A stretch of 64,000 nt of DNA, taken from contig KN880433.1 in the NCBI GenBank assembly GCA_000934385.1, positions 248,001-312,000 on the forward strand. The letters are read 5' to 3'. Positions 53,824 to 64,000 of this stretch are shown here, piece by piece. Made by a program: the position numbers and the translations under genes. This stretch comes from Cylindrobasidium torrendii FP15055 ss-10 (Eukaryota; Basidiomycota; Agaricomycetes; Agaricales; Physalacriaceae). The notes beneath the pieces are model-generated. The model was not told the DNA's origin and did not search any database. It was given only the letters and a program-made list of their open reading frames with translations. Every line of letters starts with the position of its first letter. The stretch's first letter is position 1.

Positions 53824-56244
53824 CTAGAACATGCTTCCGTTTGTTGCTGTCCAGTCGACATTCGTAGTCGACATATTATCCATGAACGAAGCCCAAAATG
53901 ATGGGTCCATGAAGATATCCGGCTGGGTACTCCCACTCCCGTTTCCTTCCATCCATTCTTCATGCGACGGAGCGTCAAAGGTCATTGGCGCGTCTTCTGG
54001 CGGCGCAGAAGTCGTCGCCTCTGAATCGGTCGTTCCAGCGGTCTCCGGTGTGTCCGTCGATGGGCAGTCGGTTGCATCTATCGCATTCCGAGCCAATGCT
54101 TCTTGCTGTTCACCATTCGTCTCGGAACTGCCCTTCTGCAGGTTCGCACTTTCCTGCCGCCTATCCCACACGCTAATCAACCTCGAAATGACATGCGCGT
54201 ACTTGGCCAGGACATGGTCCGGACCACTCGCCAGCATCGACAACACTTCAACCGTCATCGAGATGAGTTTGTCGCAAGCCGCCCCCAACGGCGCGCAGTT
54301 CATTTGTTGCATTGAAAAATTCGACACAATCAGGAATGTCGTGGCAAACGCGACCAGGTTGAAAAGGCTGTCCGGACATGCGACAAGTTGTTTCTCATTC
54401 CGATGGGTGAGGAAGATCATGAGCATCGATTGCGCTGTCTTGATACTGTCGCGCCCAAGTAGTGACACGATAAATGTCCCATGGTATTTTGCGCGTATCC
54501 ATGTCTGGTTCTTGTGACCCTGGAGGACAACGCGTAGCTCGCGTAGGGCGTGATGGGTGGTAAGAAGTCGGCAGCCATGGTGCTGTAGCACAAGCATATG
54601 AAAATTGAAGGAGTCGTAGGTTGACACAACTAGAAATCATGGGCACCGTGAGCAAAAGAGTAGCAGTGGGGCACACGCACCATGCAAAGGTGCAAGTGGA
54701 GTATACAGGAAGTCCATCCGAACGAGAAGAGATTGTACTTGCTCGTAGAAAGGTTCTATTGTGTGGGGCCCCTCAAGGACAATCTTCCTACCAGCGTCAG
54801 CTAGATCCATAAGCTGACCGACAAGGCTGAGACGCAGATCGCGCTCCCGTTCTAATGCATTTGACAGGGCGCTCAGTTCGATTGCTTTATAGTGCTGGAG
54901 GCTCCGTTTGGTGACAAGATCCTTCCCTGTCCCCAAGTTTTGCACAGCCTCTACAGTGGAAATAATGGAGCACTAAACAAACACGAGTCAGTCAAGGACC
55001 GAGCTGAGGTGAACAGAAGGCACTCACCATCCTGCTTCTCTCTACCGCGCGGGCAAAATCCTCTGAGCTTTCTAAGCAAAGCCTGCGAAGTTGTAACACT
55101 TGCTCTGGTGCTTTGTCCAAGCCCAACAATTTGCTCTGTTCTATCGCAGCTTTGATTCTAGCATAGGAATCAGCGCCGTCGTCGTTCGCAATTGGTGTCC
55201 AAAATGCGAGGATAATCAAAGCCTGGATAAACTCGAGGGAGGGTGCCTCAGTTGCCATCCTTCGCTGCAATGTGTGCTCTGTTAACATGAGCATTCGCGG
55301 CGTGAGCATCTCCTGTGTGAGGGGATCGAGGTGACGCGAAGCAATAGTGCAGCAGACAAGGTCGAGTAAATCGGTTCTTGGGATACGCACTTGGCAAAGC
55401 CAGGGCAGATATTGTGTATCAAAGCTGCGTGATCATGTTAACATCTTCATGTATGCGGGTGGTACGACATACATGTCGAGAAGGCGGGTTATTTGAGAGC
55501 TGCTGATAATGTCGGCTAGACGTTCATCTCGTACATTTGGACGGACTTTTTTGACACGACCGTTAAGCCATGTATTGGTTGAGAGTTCATGTATGGATAG
55601 GACAGGAGCGGCAGTCCAGTCAAATCCTAGGAAAGATGATTGGCATTGGTAGGGAGTGGACGGCAACAAGTCTACCTCCAGGAATGAACATATTTCCCCA
55701 GGGCACCTGAGAAACGTTATGATTATTTGATGAGAGCCTGTGCGTAAACTTACGAAAGGACATGGTAATAAATCTGCGAGGTCCGTTATATTTCAAACGT
55801 TCACGACAAGTCTTTGTAACGTACCCTCCACGATGAGATCCTTTGCACAGTTGATCGAATGGGGGTATTGGCGGGGAACCTCATACGGAGAGGGCAACGT
55901 GTATGTGGTTGGGGTAGGCGCAGGTTGGACCGGTTTCGGTTGTGTATCCTGGGGCTGGGAGACGGAGGTATTTGCAGCAACAACAGTAGAAGTTGAGCCA
56001 GAAAGATGGATGATATTGGATGATTCGAATGAGCATTCGACGTTGAGTATCTTGCATCGATGGCAGCGCAGTTTCTCATTGCTGACAATGGCGTCGGGGA
56101 GTTCACAGCGCGTCTTGGACTTTCGACATACTGTGCATGCCTGGTGATATAAGCCTTTGTGTGAACTCGCATTGTGGCTGGGCGCACCTGACTGGCCTTG
56201 CGGCGTTTTGGCGTCGAGTCGTCGCTGTTGCTACCGCGTTTCAT
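53824..56244 (-). CDS. Zn2Cys6 transcription factor
   Basis: Eight exons (56244-56188, 56140-55825, 55773-55754, 55706-55676, 55626-55473, 55424-55028, 54972-54681, 54629-53824) encode 690 residues. A basic start is followed by the binuclear zinc cluster, ACTVCRKSKTRCELP ... LRCHRCKILNVECSF (residues ~20-57; six Cys), split from the first exon by an intron. The middle region (LLDLVCCTIASRHLDPLTQ, ALIILAFWTPI) resembles the fungal transcription-factor regulatory domain. The tail is acidic and Gly/Ser/Thr-rich, a likely activation region. Exons 3 and 4 are only 20 and 31 nt. Target genes are not readable from sequence. It shares a 106-bp promoter with the glycosyltransferase gene. Confidence 0.88.
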
Positions 56245-56350
56245 GGGAGGATGATATGGTGTGTAAGTAAGTGAGAATGCTGATCGGTGGCTGACTGAAA
56301 TCGCGGAACGATGATCAACCTCTCTCTTCTTACTTACCCTCATGGCATAA
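56245..56350. promoter_or_regulatory. 106-bp bidirectional promoter
   Basis: The start codons of the Zn2Cys6 factor (minus) and the glycosyltransferase (plus) are 106 bp apart, so the two genes must share promoter and leader sequence. Confidence 0.7.
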
Positions 56351-57593
56351 ATGCCCGTCGTCCATCTCAACACGAAGCTGGTCCGCCTCCTATGCTATGC
56401 ACTCGGAGTATCTGCGTTGCTCATAACATATGCATTCTATCTCTATGAACCGCACGTTGAATTGGCCTTTTACGACCGCGACTGGGTCCATCGCGAACTC
56501 GAGGTCGTAAAGCCACTGGCAGGATGCTTCAACGTCGACCGGGTCAGCAACAAATACAACATCTCCGAGAACTTATATGGGCCCAAGCGCAATGAAGTGC
56601 AATCTGGTGTACAGTTGCGGATGGGTCTCGACTGTTACAACTTGGCTGGCACAATTCGCAGTGCACCGCGCAACGGACCTCAAGACATTCCAAACGACGA
56701 ACGAGTCCATTTCCACACGTACTGGAGAAGCGATCTCGCGCCATTCGGGCCTCGTCAAGAGTACATGCTCAAGTCATTCTTCGCAACTCAGAACGCGGAC
56801 ACGTCGCGCCTCATTCTTTGGTCCAATGGTGAACTCGGACACAACCCAATCCTCCAATCCTACATGCGCAAATACCCTCGGGCTTTTGCTCTGAAGATTG
56901 TCGATATCCCTGGATTAGCTGTAGGCACAGCGCTCGATGGCAGCCCACTTCTCAAACGCAAGGACGCAAAGGCATGGGTGGATGGGGATTTGATTCGTCT
57001 GCTCCTGCTCTGGAACTATGGTGGTGTCTGGGTAGACATGGATTCGTTGCTCACACGGGACCTTGACCCATTACTGGAGCATGAATTCGTGACCCAATGG
57101 GATTGCTATGGTGCGTATGTACCTATCCGTCAGGCTGTCCATTAACCTGTGTGCAGACAAGCAGTATCGGCCCTTTAACGGGGCTCTGATGCGTTTCCAC
57201 AAACATTCCCCTTACTTGTGTGAGGCCTTCCACATCATGCTCACCGATACACCACCACGTGCGGACTCTACCGACTGGGGTGCAACACTCTACCTCAAGC
57301 TTTGGAGGCGCCTGGTCGCGGAGAATATTCCACCATTTAAGATTCTCCCCTTCTGTTTCAGTGACGGCCGGTCGTGTCGCCTGGATAACCGACTGCCAGA
57401 TCCATTCGAGAAAGATGATCCTCAAGGAAAGTGGACGATGGGGTTGGGCATGGAGAACGGTGGCCCGTTGGACAATGTTCTTCACAACATCTTTGGTGTA
57501 CACCTGCATAATCAGTGGGACAAGGAGTTTCCAGAGAATGGATGGGTAGATAGGTTACTACTCAAGCGGTATGAGAAGGCACTGGGGGCATAA
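56351..57593 (+). CDS. Type II membrane glycosyltransferase with DXD motif
   Basis: Two exons (56351-57110, 57157-57593) encode 398 residues. A short cytosolic start is followed by a membrane anchor (residues ~10-32, LLCYALGVSALLITYAF), then a lumenal catalytic domain with the glycosyltransferase sugar-binding region GGVWVDMDSLL (DXD near residue 228), preceded by DLIRLLLLWNYG. This is the DXD-containing glycosyltransferase family that includes Och1-like and GT32 enzymes. It probably acts in the Golgi on glycans or glycolipids; donor and acceptor are unknown. Confidence 0.85.
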
Positions 57594-57764
57594 ATTATTT
57601 TTTGGCATGGATAGACTCAATCGAAATGTTCGACCTCTACGAAGCCTTAAATGGAGCAGGCAGGTCGGAGTGTAGTGGATACTTAAGTAACTTACTTACA
57701 TACTTTTAGCAACTGCGAACGGTAGATCGGTCCGATTTCGCAGAAATTTCTTGATCTCCCCGCC

Positions 57765-59126
57765 ATGTCGGCCACTTCGTCCGCGTCCTCCAGCGCATCT
57801 AGCCGAAAAACATCCCCGGTCCCTACCAAGAGGAAGCGCGCCGATGATGCTGACTCGGACTCCGATTCCAGCGACTCTGAGGTCGAAGAAGGAGGCGAGG
57901 AAGGAAGTGATATACCTGTGCTATCCCATGCCGAAAAGCGTCGTCAAAAGAAGAAACAAGCAGACGAGGCAAATCCAGCGAAAAAGGCCAAGCTAGATCC
58001 ACTTGGAAAACGCCAAAATTCTGTCTGGGTCGGAAATATGTCCTACAAGACCACCGAAGATGATCTGAAATCGTTTTTCAATGGATGCGGAGAGGTGACG
58101 AGGATAAATCTACCCAGGAAGCCATCGACACGGCCTGGTGTAAAGGGAGAAGGAAGAGGGTACGCCTTATTCCCACATTCACGGCATAACATTCTAAGTG
58201 TTTAGTTAGGTTTGCCTATGTCGATTTCGCGACGCCGGACGCAAAGCTTCTGGCTATTGGTTTATCTGAACAGCCACTTATTGGTCGCAAATTGCTCATC
58301 AAGGATGGTGCGTCTCATTCTCTATCTATTGCATTCACAATTGACATATTCTAGGTGATGACTTCAAGGGTCGTCCTGCTGCTCCCACTGTCGAAGGCGC
58401 CGACGACAAAATCGCCACAGCTCCCAAGACACATTCAAAGACCGCACAGAAAATTCTGCGCTCTCAGAAGCAGCCTCCGGCACCAACACTCTTCCTAGGC
58501 AATCTTGGCTTCGACACTACAGAGGAATCTATACAAGGACTATTTGATGCCCACCGCTTCCCAACCGGCAAGAAGCCAGAAAACCTCGAGGAGAAGGACC
58601 CTTGGATTCGAAAAGTGCGCATGGGTACTTTCGAGGACTCGGGGGCCTGCAAAGGGTGCGCTTATCTACTCAACTTGATCTTTTCGTTTGTTAACTCTCC
58701 GATAGTTTTGCATTTGTGGATTTCTCTTCAGTGGAACATGCAACATCTGCGCTGGTAAACATGAGGAACCATTCTCTTAACGGCCGCAGCCTCAAGGTTG
58801 AATACGCATCTGCGGACGCTGTTCGTCGAGGAGCGCTGCGTCCCAAGGTTGAAGGAGCACCAACTCGGACCGGTGCCAGTCGTCCTCAGAAGCGCGAGAG
58901 AAATGCTCTGCGCAAGCCTGCCCAGCCAGATGGCGACGCTGAAATGGAACTCGAGGCTGAGGCGGAGCCACAACAAACCAAGGCTAAGAAACCTATGTTC
59001 CACATGAAGCGCGAAGGCAACAATCCCAAATACCGGGCTCGTCCTGGCGCGGCACTGGCGCAAGCGCAGCGCCAGTCTGTGGCTATTGTTACGGATAGCG
59101 CGCCCAGCAAAAAGATCAAGTTCTGA
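57765..59126 (+). CDS. Nop13-like nucleolar protein with two RRMs
   Basis: Four exons (57765-58159, 58210-58307, 58355-58655, 58706-59126) encode 404 residues. An acidic Ser/Asp and then Lys-rich N-terminus precedes RRM1 (VWVGNMSY as RNP2, GFAYVDF as RNP1) and RRM2 (LFLGNLGF as RNP2, GFAFVDF as RNP1), with a basic tail. The pair of RRMs with an HRFPTGKKP-type insertion in the second matches the Nop13/Nop12 group, which acts in 60S ribosome assembly in the nucleolus. Introns fall just before both RNP1 motifs. Confidence 0.85.
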
Positions 59127-59245
59127 GATACATTCTGCTTCGCCCGTGCGTGTGTTCAAGCAACCATAACTTTCTCAGACCAACTAATATACAGCGTGTA
59201 GGACCATCCGCTACGTATAACTGCGTAGAGGAATAAGCAACATAA

Positions 59246-61544
59246 TCAGTACTCTGACTTCTCGATATGTGACTGCTCGTGTTTGCCGTCAGCGCCCAAT
59301 TGCGCCATCCCTTCTTCGTCCCGTCCTTCGACACCGGTGAGCTCGCCGGCGACGAAGTGGCCTGTGCGCAGCCTTTCTTCGGCTTCGTGGCGGTTGATAC
59401 GCTTGTTGTATCCACTACCTGGCACAAAGATCGGTGCGCTCTCGAACAGGGTGTCCATTTCCTCGAGGCGACGACCACTGGTCTCGGGGTAGAAACTCCA
59501 GATGAACAATGCACTAAGAAATGTCAGAGCTGTCATACAAAGTAAAAATTGAAGGACGCACTTGGTATGGCCGCAAATTGCAAAGACAAGGTCTATGCAT
59601 TTTGGTTGAGAGCTGATTAGCAGGAATGATTAATTATTGCTCACAGTACTTCCAGCCGATGTTCGAGAACGCAATAGGTGTAACTTGTGCGATGAAGCTA
59701 GGAATGACATTAGAAGCGCGTATGCAAATGTACAGATGAGCACTAACAAGTTCGACAACCAGGAGGAAGATGAGGTCAACGCTGTGGCTTTGGCGCGCGT
59801 ACGTGTCGAGCTACCAGGGATCAGCGTGTTTTCCTGAAATATGGCCAGATGTACTGACTATATCTCGACTGGGTATGCCCAGGACAGAGGGCCAATGCAA
59901 CTGCTAAAGAAGAAGTTGAAAACCCAGGTCGTGATGATGAATATCTTATCAAAAGGTAAGTTCCTGTTCGATTGGACCTCGGTGAGATACTCACGTAGTG
60001 CGCAGCGTCACTGTAACTCGGTCAGTTTGGTGCCAACGGAAACCTAGATTCACGCACTTATCAACAGTACCGGGCCAGCGTGCCATGAGAATGGCCCCCA
60101 CCACGAACGACAAGCCAGATGCGATGTTTCCGACAATGAGAGGCAAACGACGGCCAGTGTGGTCGACCCAGAGCACACAGCATGCCTCGCCAATGAGCGC
60201 GATGACACTGTTCACCGACTGGAACAGAAGGATTCTCTCTTCGGTGAAGCCCATCTGCCTTGGTCGTCAGCAAAGCTCTGAGCAGAAGCCATTTGAGGCG
60301 TACCGTTGTGAAAATAGTTGTGGAATAGTATTGGATGGCGCTGACACCAGTCATCTGAACGGAGAACTGCAAGATGTATCCCAGGCAGACGCGGCGGAAG
60401 TTGCTCTTGACAGCGAAAAGCTCCGTCCAGGACGACTCTCCGATCTCTTTGGCCTTCAGAATCTCATTCTTGACATCGTCCATTTGGGAAATGACAAAGG
60501 GGTCACTGATATTGCCATGGGCGTGTAGACGAGCGAGTGTCTGTGCGGCCTCGTCCATACGGCCTTTCTCTGCAAGCCAGCGGGGAGATTCTGGGAAGAA
60601 GAGAATGAAGCAGACTAAAGGGATAGCGGGGATGATCTATTCCGACCGTTAGAAGGCAGCCAGTACTGAACGGGATGGGACATACCTGAATGCCGAGAGG
60701 GACCCTCCACTCCGCCTCCGTTCCTCGTAGACCGGCAGTACACCCATATGTGACCCAGGAAGCAATGAACGCTCCAATCCCAAGCATGAATTGTTGAAGG
60801 GTCGTCAATCGACCGCGAATACTAGGGTGTGCGATTTCGGCTTGGTAGATTGGCGCAAGGTCGGACATGATACCAGAACCAAAGCCTGAAGGTGCATCAG
60901 GGATAGGTCACTTGGGTGGTCGAGCAAAAAGGCGTACCTGCGAAAAAGCGACCAGCGAGCATCATGTCCATGTTTGGGGAGGCGGTTTGGAGAGCACCAC
61001 CAACGCTACGAAGAAGGTCATTTTAGGATGGAGAACAGTGGGTCAGGCCACTGGACGTACATGTAGATGAGACCTCCGGTCAAGATGGTCTTGCGTCTCC
61101 CAAGCGTGTCTGCCATGTAGGCCACAGGAAACATTCCGAAGAAGCTAGAAAAAGTGGCCGGTGAGATTGGATGTTAGTAGTAAATGTCTGAGCAGAACGA
61201 ACCATCCCAGGACTACGAAGATAAGTTAATGACTGGCTCCTGCATATCAAGGAGGACACTCACCGAAGATACTAGCAATGAGGCCCTTGAGATTTGGGTC
61301 GTTGTATCTTGAACCCATCGTCTCCTGCGAACAGTGTTAGGCTGATATTCTGGTGGGGCACGAGCTACGTACCACGAAGCCAGGCGCGGTCAAGACACCA
61401 GCAATAACACCAAGGTCATATCCAAAGATGATACTCCCAAGACCTGGTAGCAAAAGATGAGCAAGTAGTGTGCTGTTTCCAGCGAGTTTACACACTCGCA
61501 AAGAGGCCACATAGCCAGGTATACAACTTCGGTGAAAGAGGCAT
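59246..61544 (-). CDS. MFS sugar transporter
   Basis: Fifteen small exons give 529 residues: 61544-61496, 61443-61373, 61324-61264, 61212-61203, 61144-61061, 61005-60938, 60885-60686, 60636-60304, 60254-60058, 60010-59995, 59944-59859, 59810-59748, 59697-59645, 59592-59562, 59513-59246. Sugar porter signatures are present: GSIIFGYDLGVIAGVL, ADTLGRRK, GRFFAGFGSGI, PESPRWL, QYYSTTIF, GPLSWAYPVEI and PETSGRRLEEMD. It belongs to the hexose/pentose/quinate porter group; the sugar is not determined. Two exons are tiny (10 and 16 nt). The arabinofuranosidase gene upstream on the same strand suggests arabinose or a related sugar. Confidence 0.9.
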
Positions 61545-62115
61545 GTCGGAAGGGGCGGGCTCGAGGGACGCTGAGAAGCCAGCATCGGTAGGCGCCCATT
61601 ATAAAGGAAAAACAACCGAAAACATAGGGTGCCAGAGTTACTCGTGCTCTGCGTGAACTCGACCGGACCGTCGCGCGGGGAGGACTGCCTACTGCCTCCT
61701 GTAGGCAGTCATGAGGTCACGTTGGGTCACGATGAGGCCTCGCGAAAGGCTCCGCGCCAGGGCCAGTGCCTTGCCGAGCTTTCCCCAAATGGGTTTTGTG
61801 ATCGAGTTTTCATTGTCCCCGGGTCTGCGTGCATCACTCGTGGCATAAATATATTTGCCCCCGCATTCCAAGCTCCCCACGGGGCGAATAACCCTTGTAT
61901 TCGTACCGAAGAAGCATATCAACATACATCCCATAATTACGGATCTTCGATATACACACAGAAAGAAGGCAGCCGTGGTATTTATGCTTCTCTTTCTCTC
62001 GTTCAAACAAACGGCTACATGAACGATGGCTCTGGCAATTTACACTGTGCTTCAGACTCTATCGGAAATTTACAATTTCAGCAATTCTTTATTCGACGGA
62101 TCTATTACAGATAAT
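61545..62115. promoter_or_regulatory. Promoter region of the sugar transporter
   Basis: 571 bp between the GH51 stop and the transporter start. It holds a perfect 10-bp inverted repeat (61683-61692 and 61701-61710, GACTGCCTAC) and, next to it, two copies of GGTCACG (about 61715-61732). These could be regulator sites; that is inference. Confidence 0.5.
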
Positions 62116-64000
62116 CTACTTCAGCAGCTTGAACACCAGGACTGCAACAGCTGTCAATAATATGTCCCTCATCTCAGAGTGGCGTTTTGCGTACCTTGGA
62201 AGGAGTGCCTCTTGAGCTCATACTCTCCGGACCATTCCACCGTCTTCTCCTTTGTAGCTACCTTCTCCCCATCAAAGCCGTTCGACAGACCCAGCTGCTC
62301 GCCCCAAACCTCATACACCTTCACCGTGCCGTCGAAGTCCACTTCACGTGGGAAGACAAAGGGGACGGTATACGACTCGGAATCATGGCGGTTCACAACC
62401 GCCACACGGATCTCGTTTGCCTCGACATTGAGAACGGCACTGACGTCGATGTATTTCGTCAGTTTGCGTGCGTCAGGCTCGTGCTTGTCCAGCTTGGACA
62501 CCCATGTAGGAACCGTTTTGCTGTCGTATACCGGCGACTTCACATGGACGTCGAGGGAAAGGCCCTGCATGAGATTGCTGAAAAGATGGAGAGGATAGTA
62601 GGTTGTCTGTAGGAATGGCGAGTGAGTTGTGTATATCGCGGGCGGTCGGCCGTTGGGGCGTTACCTGTTTGAACAGGCCCTCGGGTGATGTGATGAGCTG
62701 CAAACAATTTGAGCAAAAGTGTTCACAGGTCATCTCGAATAACATTCATACCGGAGAGATGACATTGACAGACCTCAAGGACGGTATCAGAATAAAGCGC
62801 ACAGAGGGCATGTGGGACTCACTGTGCGATACATGCAATCTTGACGATGTCGGCCTTGCGCAGGAAGACGTTGAGCCAGGAGGCAACCGCGATCGCGTCA
62901 GAAAGGTCATAATGCTCTTCAGCACCTTTTTCGCCCGGAGCTACATACGAAGTCCAGTTGAGTGGTGTATCATGTATGAAGTGAGGAGAGCACACCTCTA
63001 ACAGGATCCCTACGCAATGCAACGCAGCAATAGTCAGTGAATGGAGAGTACCACCACATCTTGCTCACCAGACATTCCACTCATCAAAGCAACTGCGAGA
63101 AGTGTAAGTGAGAATGGCTTGTGAAGGGGCCCATGAAGAAGCAGACATACACCGTGATATCCTTGTCAAGGTCACCTTCGATTTTGGCAAGGTCGATGAG
63201 AGACTTTGTGATGTCCAGAGCCTTTTCCGCGGCCGCAGCTACGATCCAGGGTTTTGAGCAAACATTTCAGCGTCAAATAAGCCTATGCACTCACGACCCA
63301 TCGCGTTGACAGCATGATTTCCCTCGCTAACGGTGTAGACTAGTATTCACTAAGAACGACACCCTCAAACAAAAGAGAGCAGGACGCACTATGGATGGAG
63401 TGGTAGTCGATAACCGGTGCGAGCTTGCGCAGGGTGACACGGTCCCAGTCGGAGAAACCAGTTTCTGGGAATCCGTCAAACCGACGCGCGGGGTGGATGA
63501 GGACCATTCCAATGTACCTCCGCAGGAGATGAGCTCAATCTTGGGGTCAAGAAGCCTCAGTGCCTTCGCCCATTGATACGCTTTCTTTGCATAGTCGTGT
63601 GACTCCATTTGGCCGACTAAATGAAATGTTCAGCTGTTTTTTTTCCAAGTGCTTAGAAATGGATCACCTTGCCAGGGGCCCCAGACCTCGTTACCTGCAG
63701 AAAACTATATCAGTAACTTGAGCAGAAGCAGTACAGAGAGTGTGTATATACCAAGAGACCAGTACTTGACGTTGTACGGTTGTTCATGACCATTCTTGCG
63801 GCGTAGGTTTGCGTAGTAGGTATCTGCAGAGCTTGATGTCGTATGTAAACAAGAGGGCAGAAGTAGGAAGATATGGGGTACCTATTGCAGTACTCGAGCC
63901 ATGCCAGAGCGTCTTCGAGCGTCCCGGTGCCCATGTTCAGGCATATGTAAGGTTCCGTGCCCAGTTCGCGGCACCACGCCATGAACTCGTCTGTCCCGAA
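62116..64000 (-). CDS. GH51 alpha-L-arabinofuranosidase, 5' part beyond the window
   Basis: Thirteen exon pieces are visible: to 63882, then 63831-63752, 63694-63668, 63616-63518, 63464-63390, 63339-63295, 63238-63151, 63092-63069, 63009-62996, 62940-62823, 62773-62752, 62697-62665, 62606-62195 and 62150-62116, with the first cut by the window edge. GH51 signatures: [34 protein letters not shown] with the acid/base Glu of [24 protein letters not shown] with the nucleophile Glu, and SVNVISPLITS. The enzyme removes arabinose side chains from arabinoxylan and arabinan. Any signal peptide would lie outside. One exon is only 14 nt. The retaining mechanism is family knowledge. Confidence 0.92.

Noticed and set aside
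53831..54517. 228-codon plus-strand frame
   Set aside because: Antisense to the last exon of the Zn2Cys6 factor; no coding signature of its own.
62179..62612. Overlapping plus-strand frames of about 140 codons
   Set aside because: Antisense to the GH51 C-terminal domain exons.
1..64000. CRISPR arrays, operons, ribosome binding sites, rRNA or tRNA genes
   Set aside because: Eukaryotic gene structure throughout; no regular spaced repeats; no tRNA B-box with a foldable cloverleaf was noticed by eye, though a tRNA scan was not possible.

Overview
This window is nuclear DNA from a filamentous basidiomycete, most likely an Agaricomycete. Protein-coding genes are dense on both strands and are cut by many short GT-AG introns of about 44-61 nt. 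The gene content is fungal: a fused URA2-type pyrimidine protein, an Ofd1-type dioxygenase, a Zn2Cys6 regulator and a GH51 arabinofuranosidase. A Tad-like LINE and an F-box/nucleotidyltransferase-like gene of a kind common in Agaricomycetes point the same way. I cannot name the species. Exon borders below were assigned by hand from splice sites, reading phase and family similarity; no alignment or RNA evidence was available.

Layout. Positions 1-10.8 kb: a Mil1/TMCO4-like lipase-fold protein (cut by the window start), a Ser/Pro-rich coiled-coil protein, a Sld3-like replication protein and, divergent from it, a tail-anchored coiled-coil protein. Positions 10,941-21,492: a 10.5 kb LINE insertion on the minus strand, bounded by an exact 16-bp target-site duplication. 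It holds ORF1 (Gag-like), ORF2 (endonuclease, reverse transcriptase, RNase H) and, antisense in its 5' part, a separate intron-containing gene. Positions 21.5-29 kb: a SARAF-like gene directly beside the insertion, a ubiquitin-fold-like protein, an AIF2/AMID-type oxidoreductase and two unrecognised genes. Positions 29.5-41 kb: a ketopantoate reductase-like protein, an arrestin-like protein, a large FG nucleoporin with an N-terminal membrane segment, a secreted AttH/CrtC-like protein and an F-box-like protein.

Positions 41.4-48.5 kb: the URA2/CAD-type gene (2221 codons, 10 exons), with a strong hairpin just upstream of its start codon. Positions 49.2-59.1 kb: a plasma-membrane-type syntaxin, an Ofd1/Tpa1 dioxygenase, a Zn2Cys6 transcription factor divergent from a type II membrane glycosyltransferase, and a Nop13-like two-RRM protein. 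Positions 59.2-64 kb: an MFS sugar transporter and a GH51 alpha-L-arabinofuranosidase on the same strand, a plausible pair for releasing and importing plant cell-wall pentose. The GH51 gene is cut by the window end.

The most unusual object is the LINE. The target-site duplication encloses the RT unit and also an oppositely oriented host-like gene with its own intron. ORF1 is itself split by two apparent spliceosomal introns. Together these suggest a retrotransposon that carries an antisense passenger gene and is copied from unspliced RNA.
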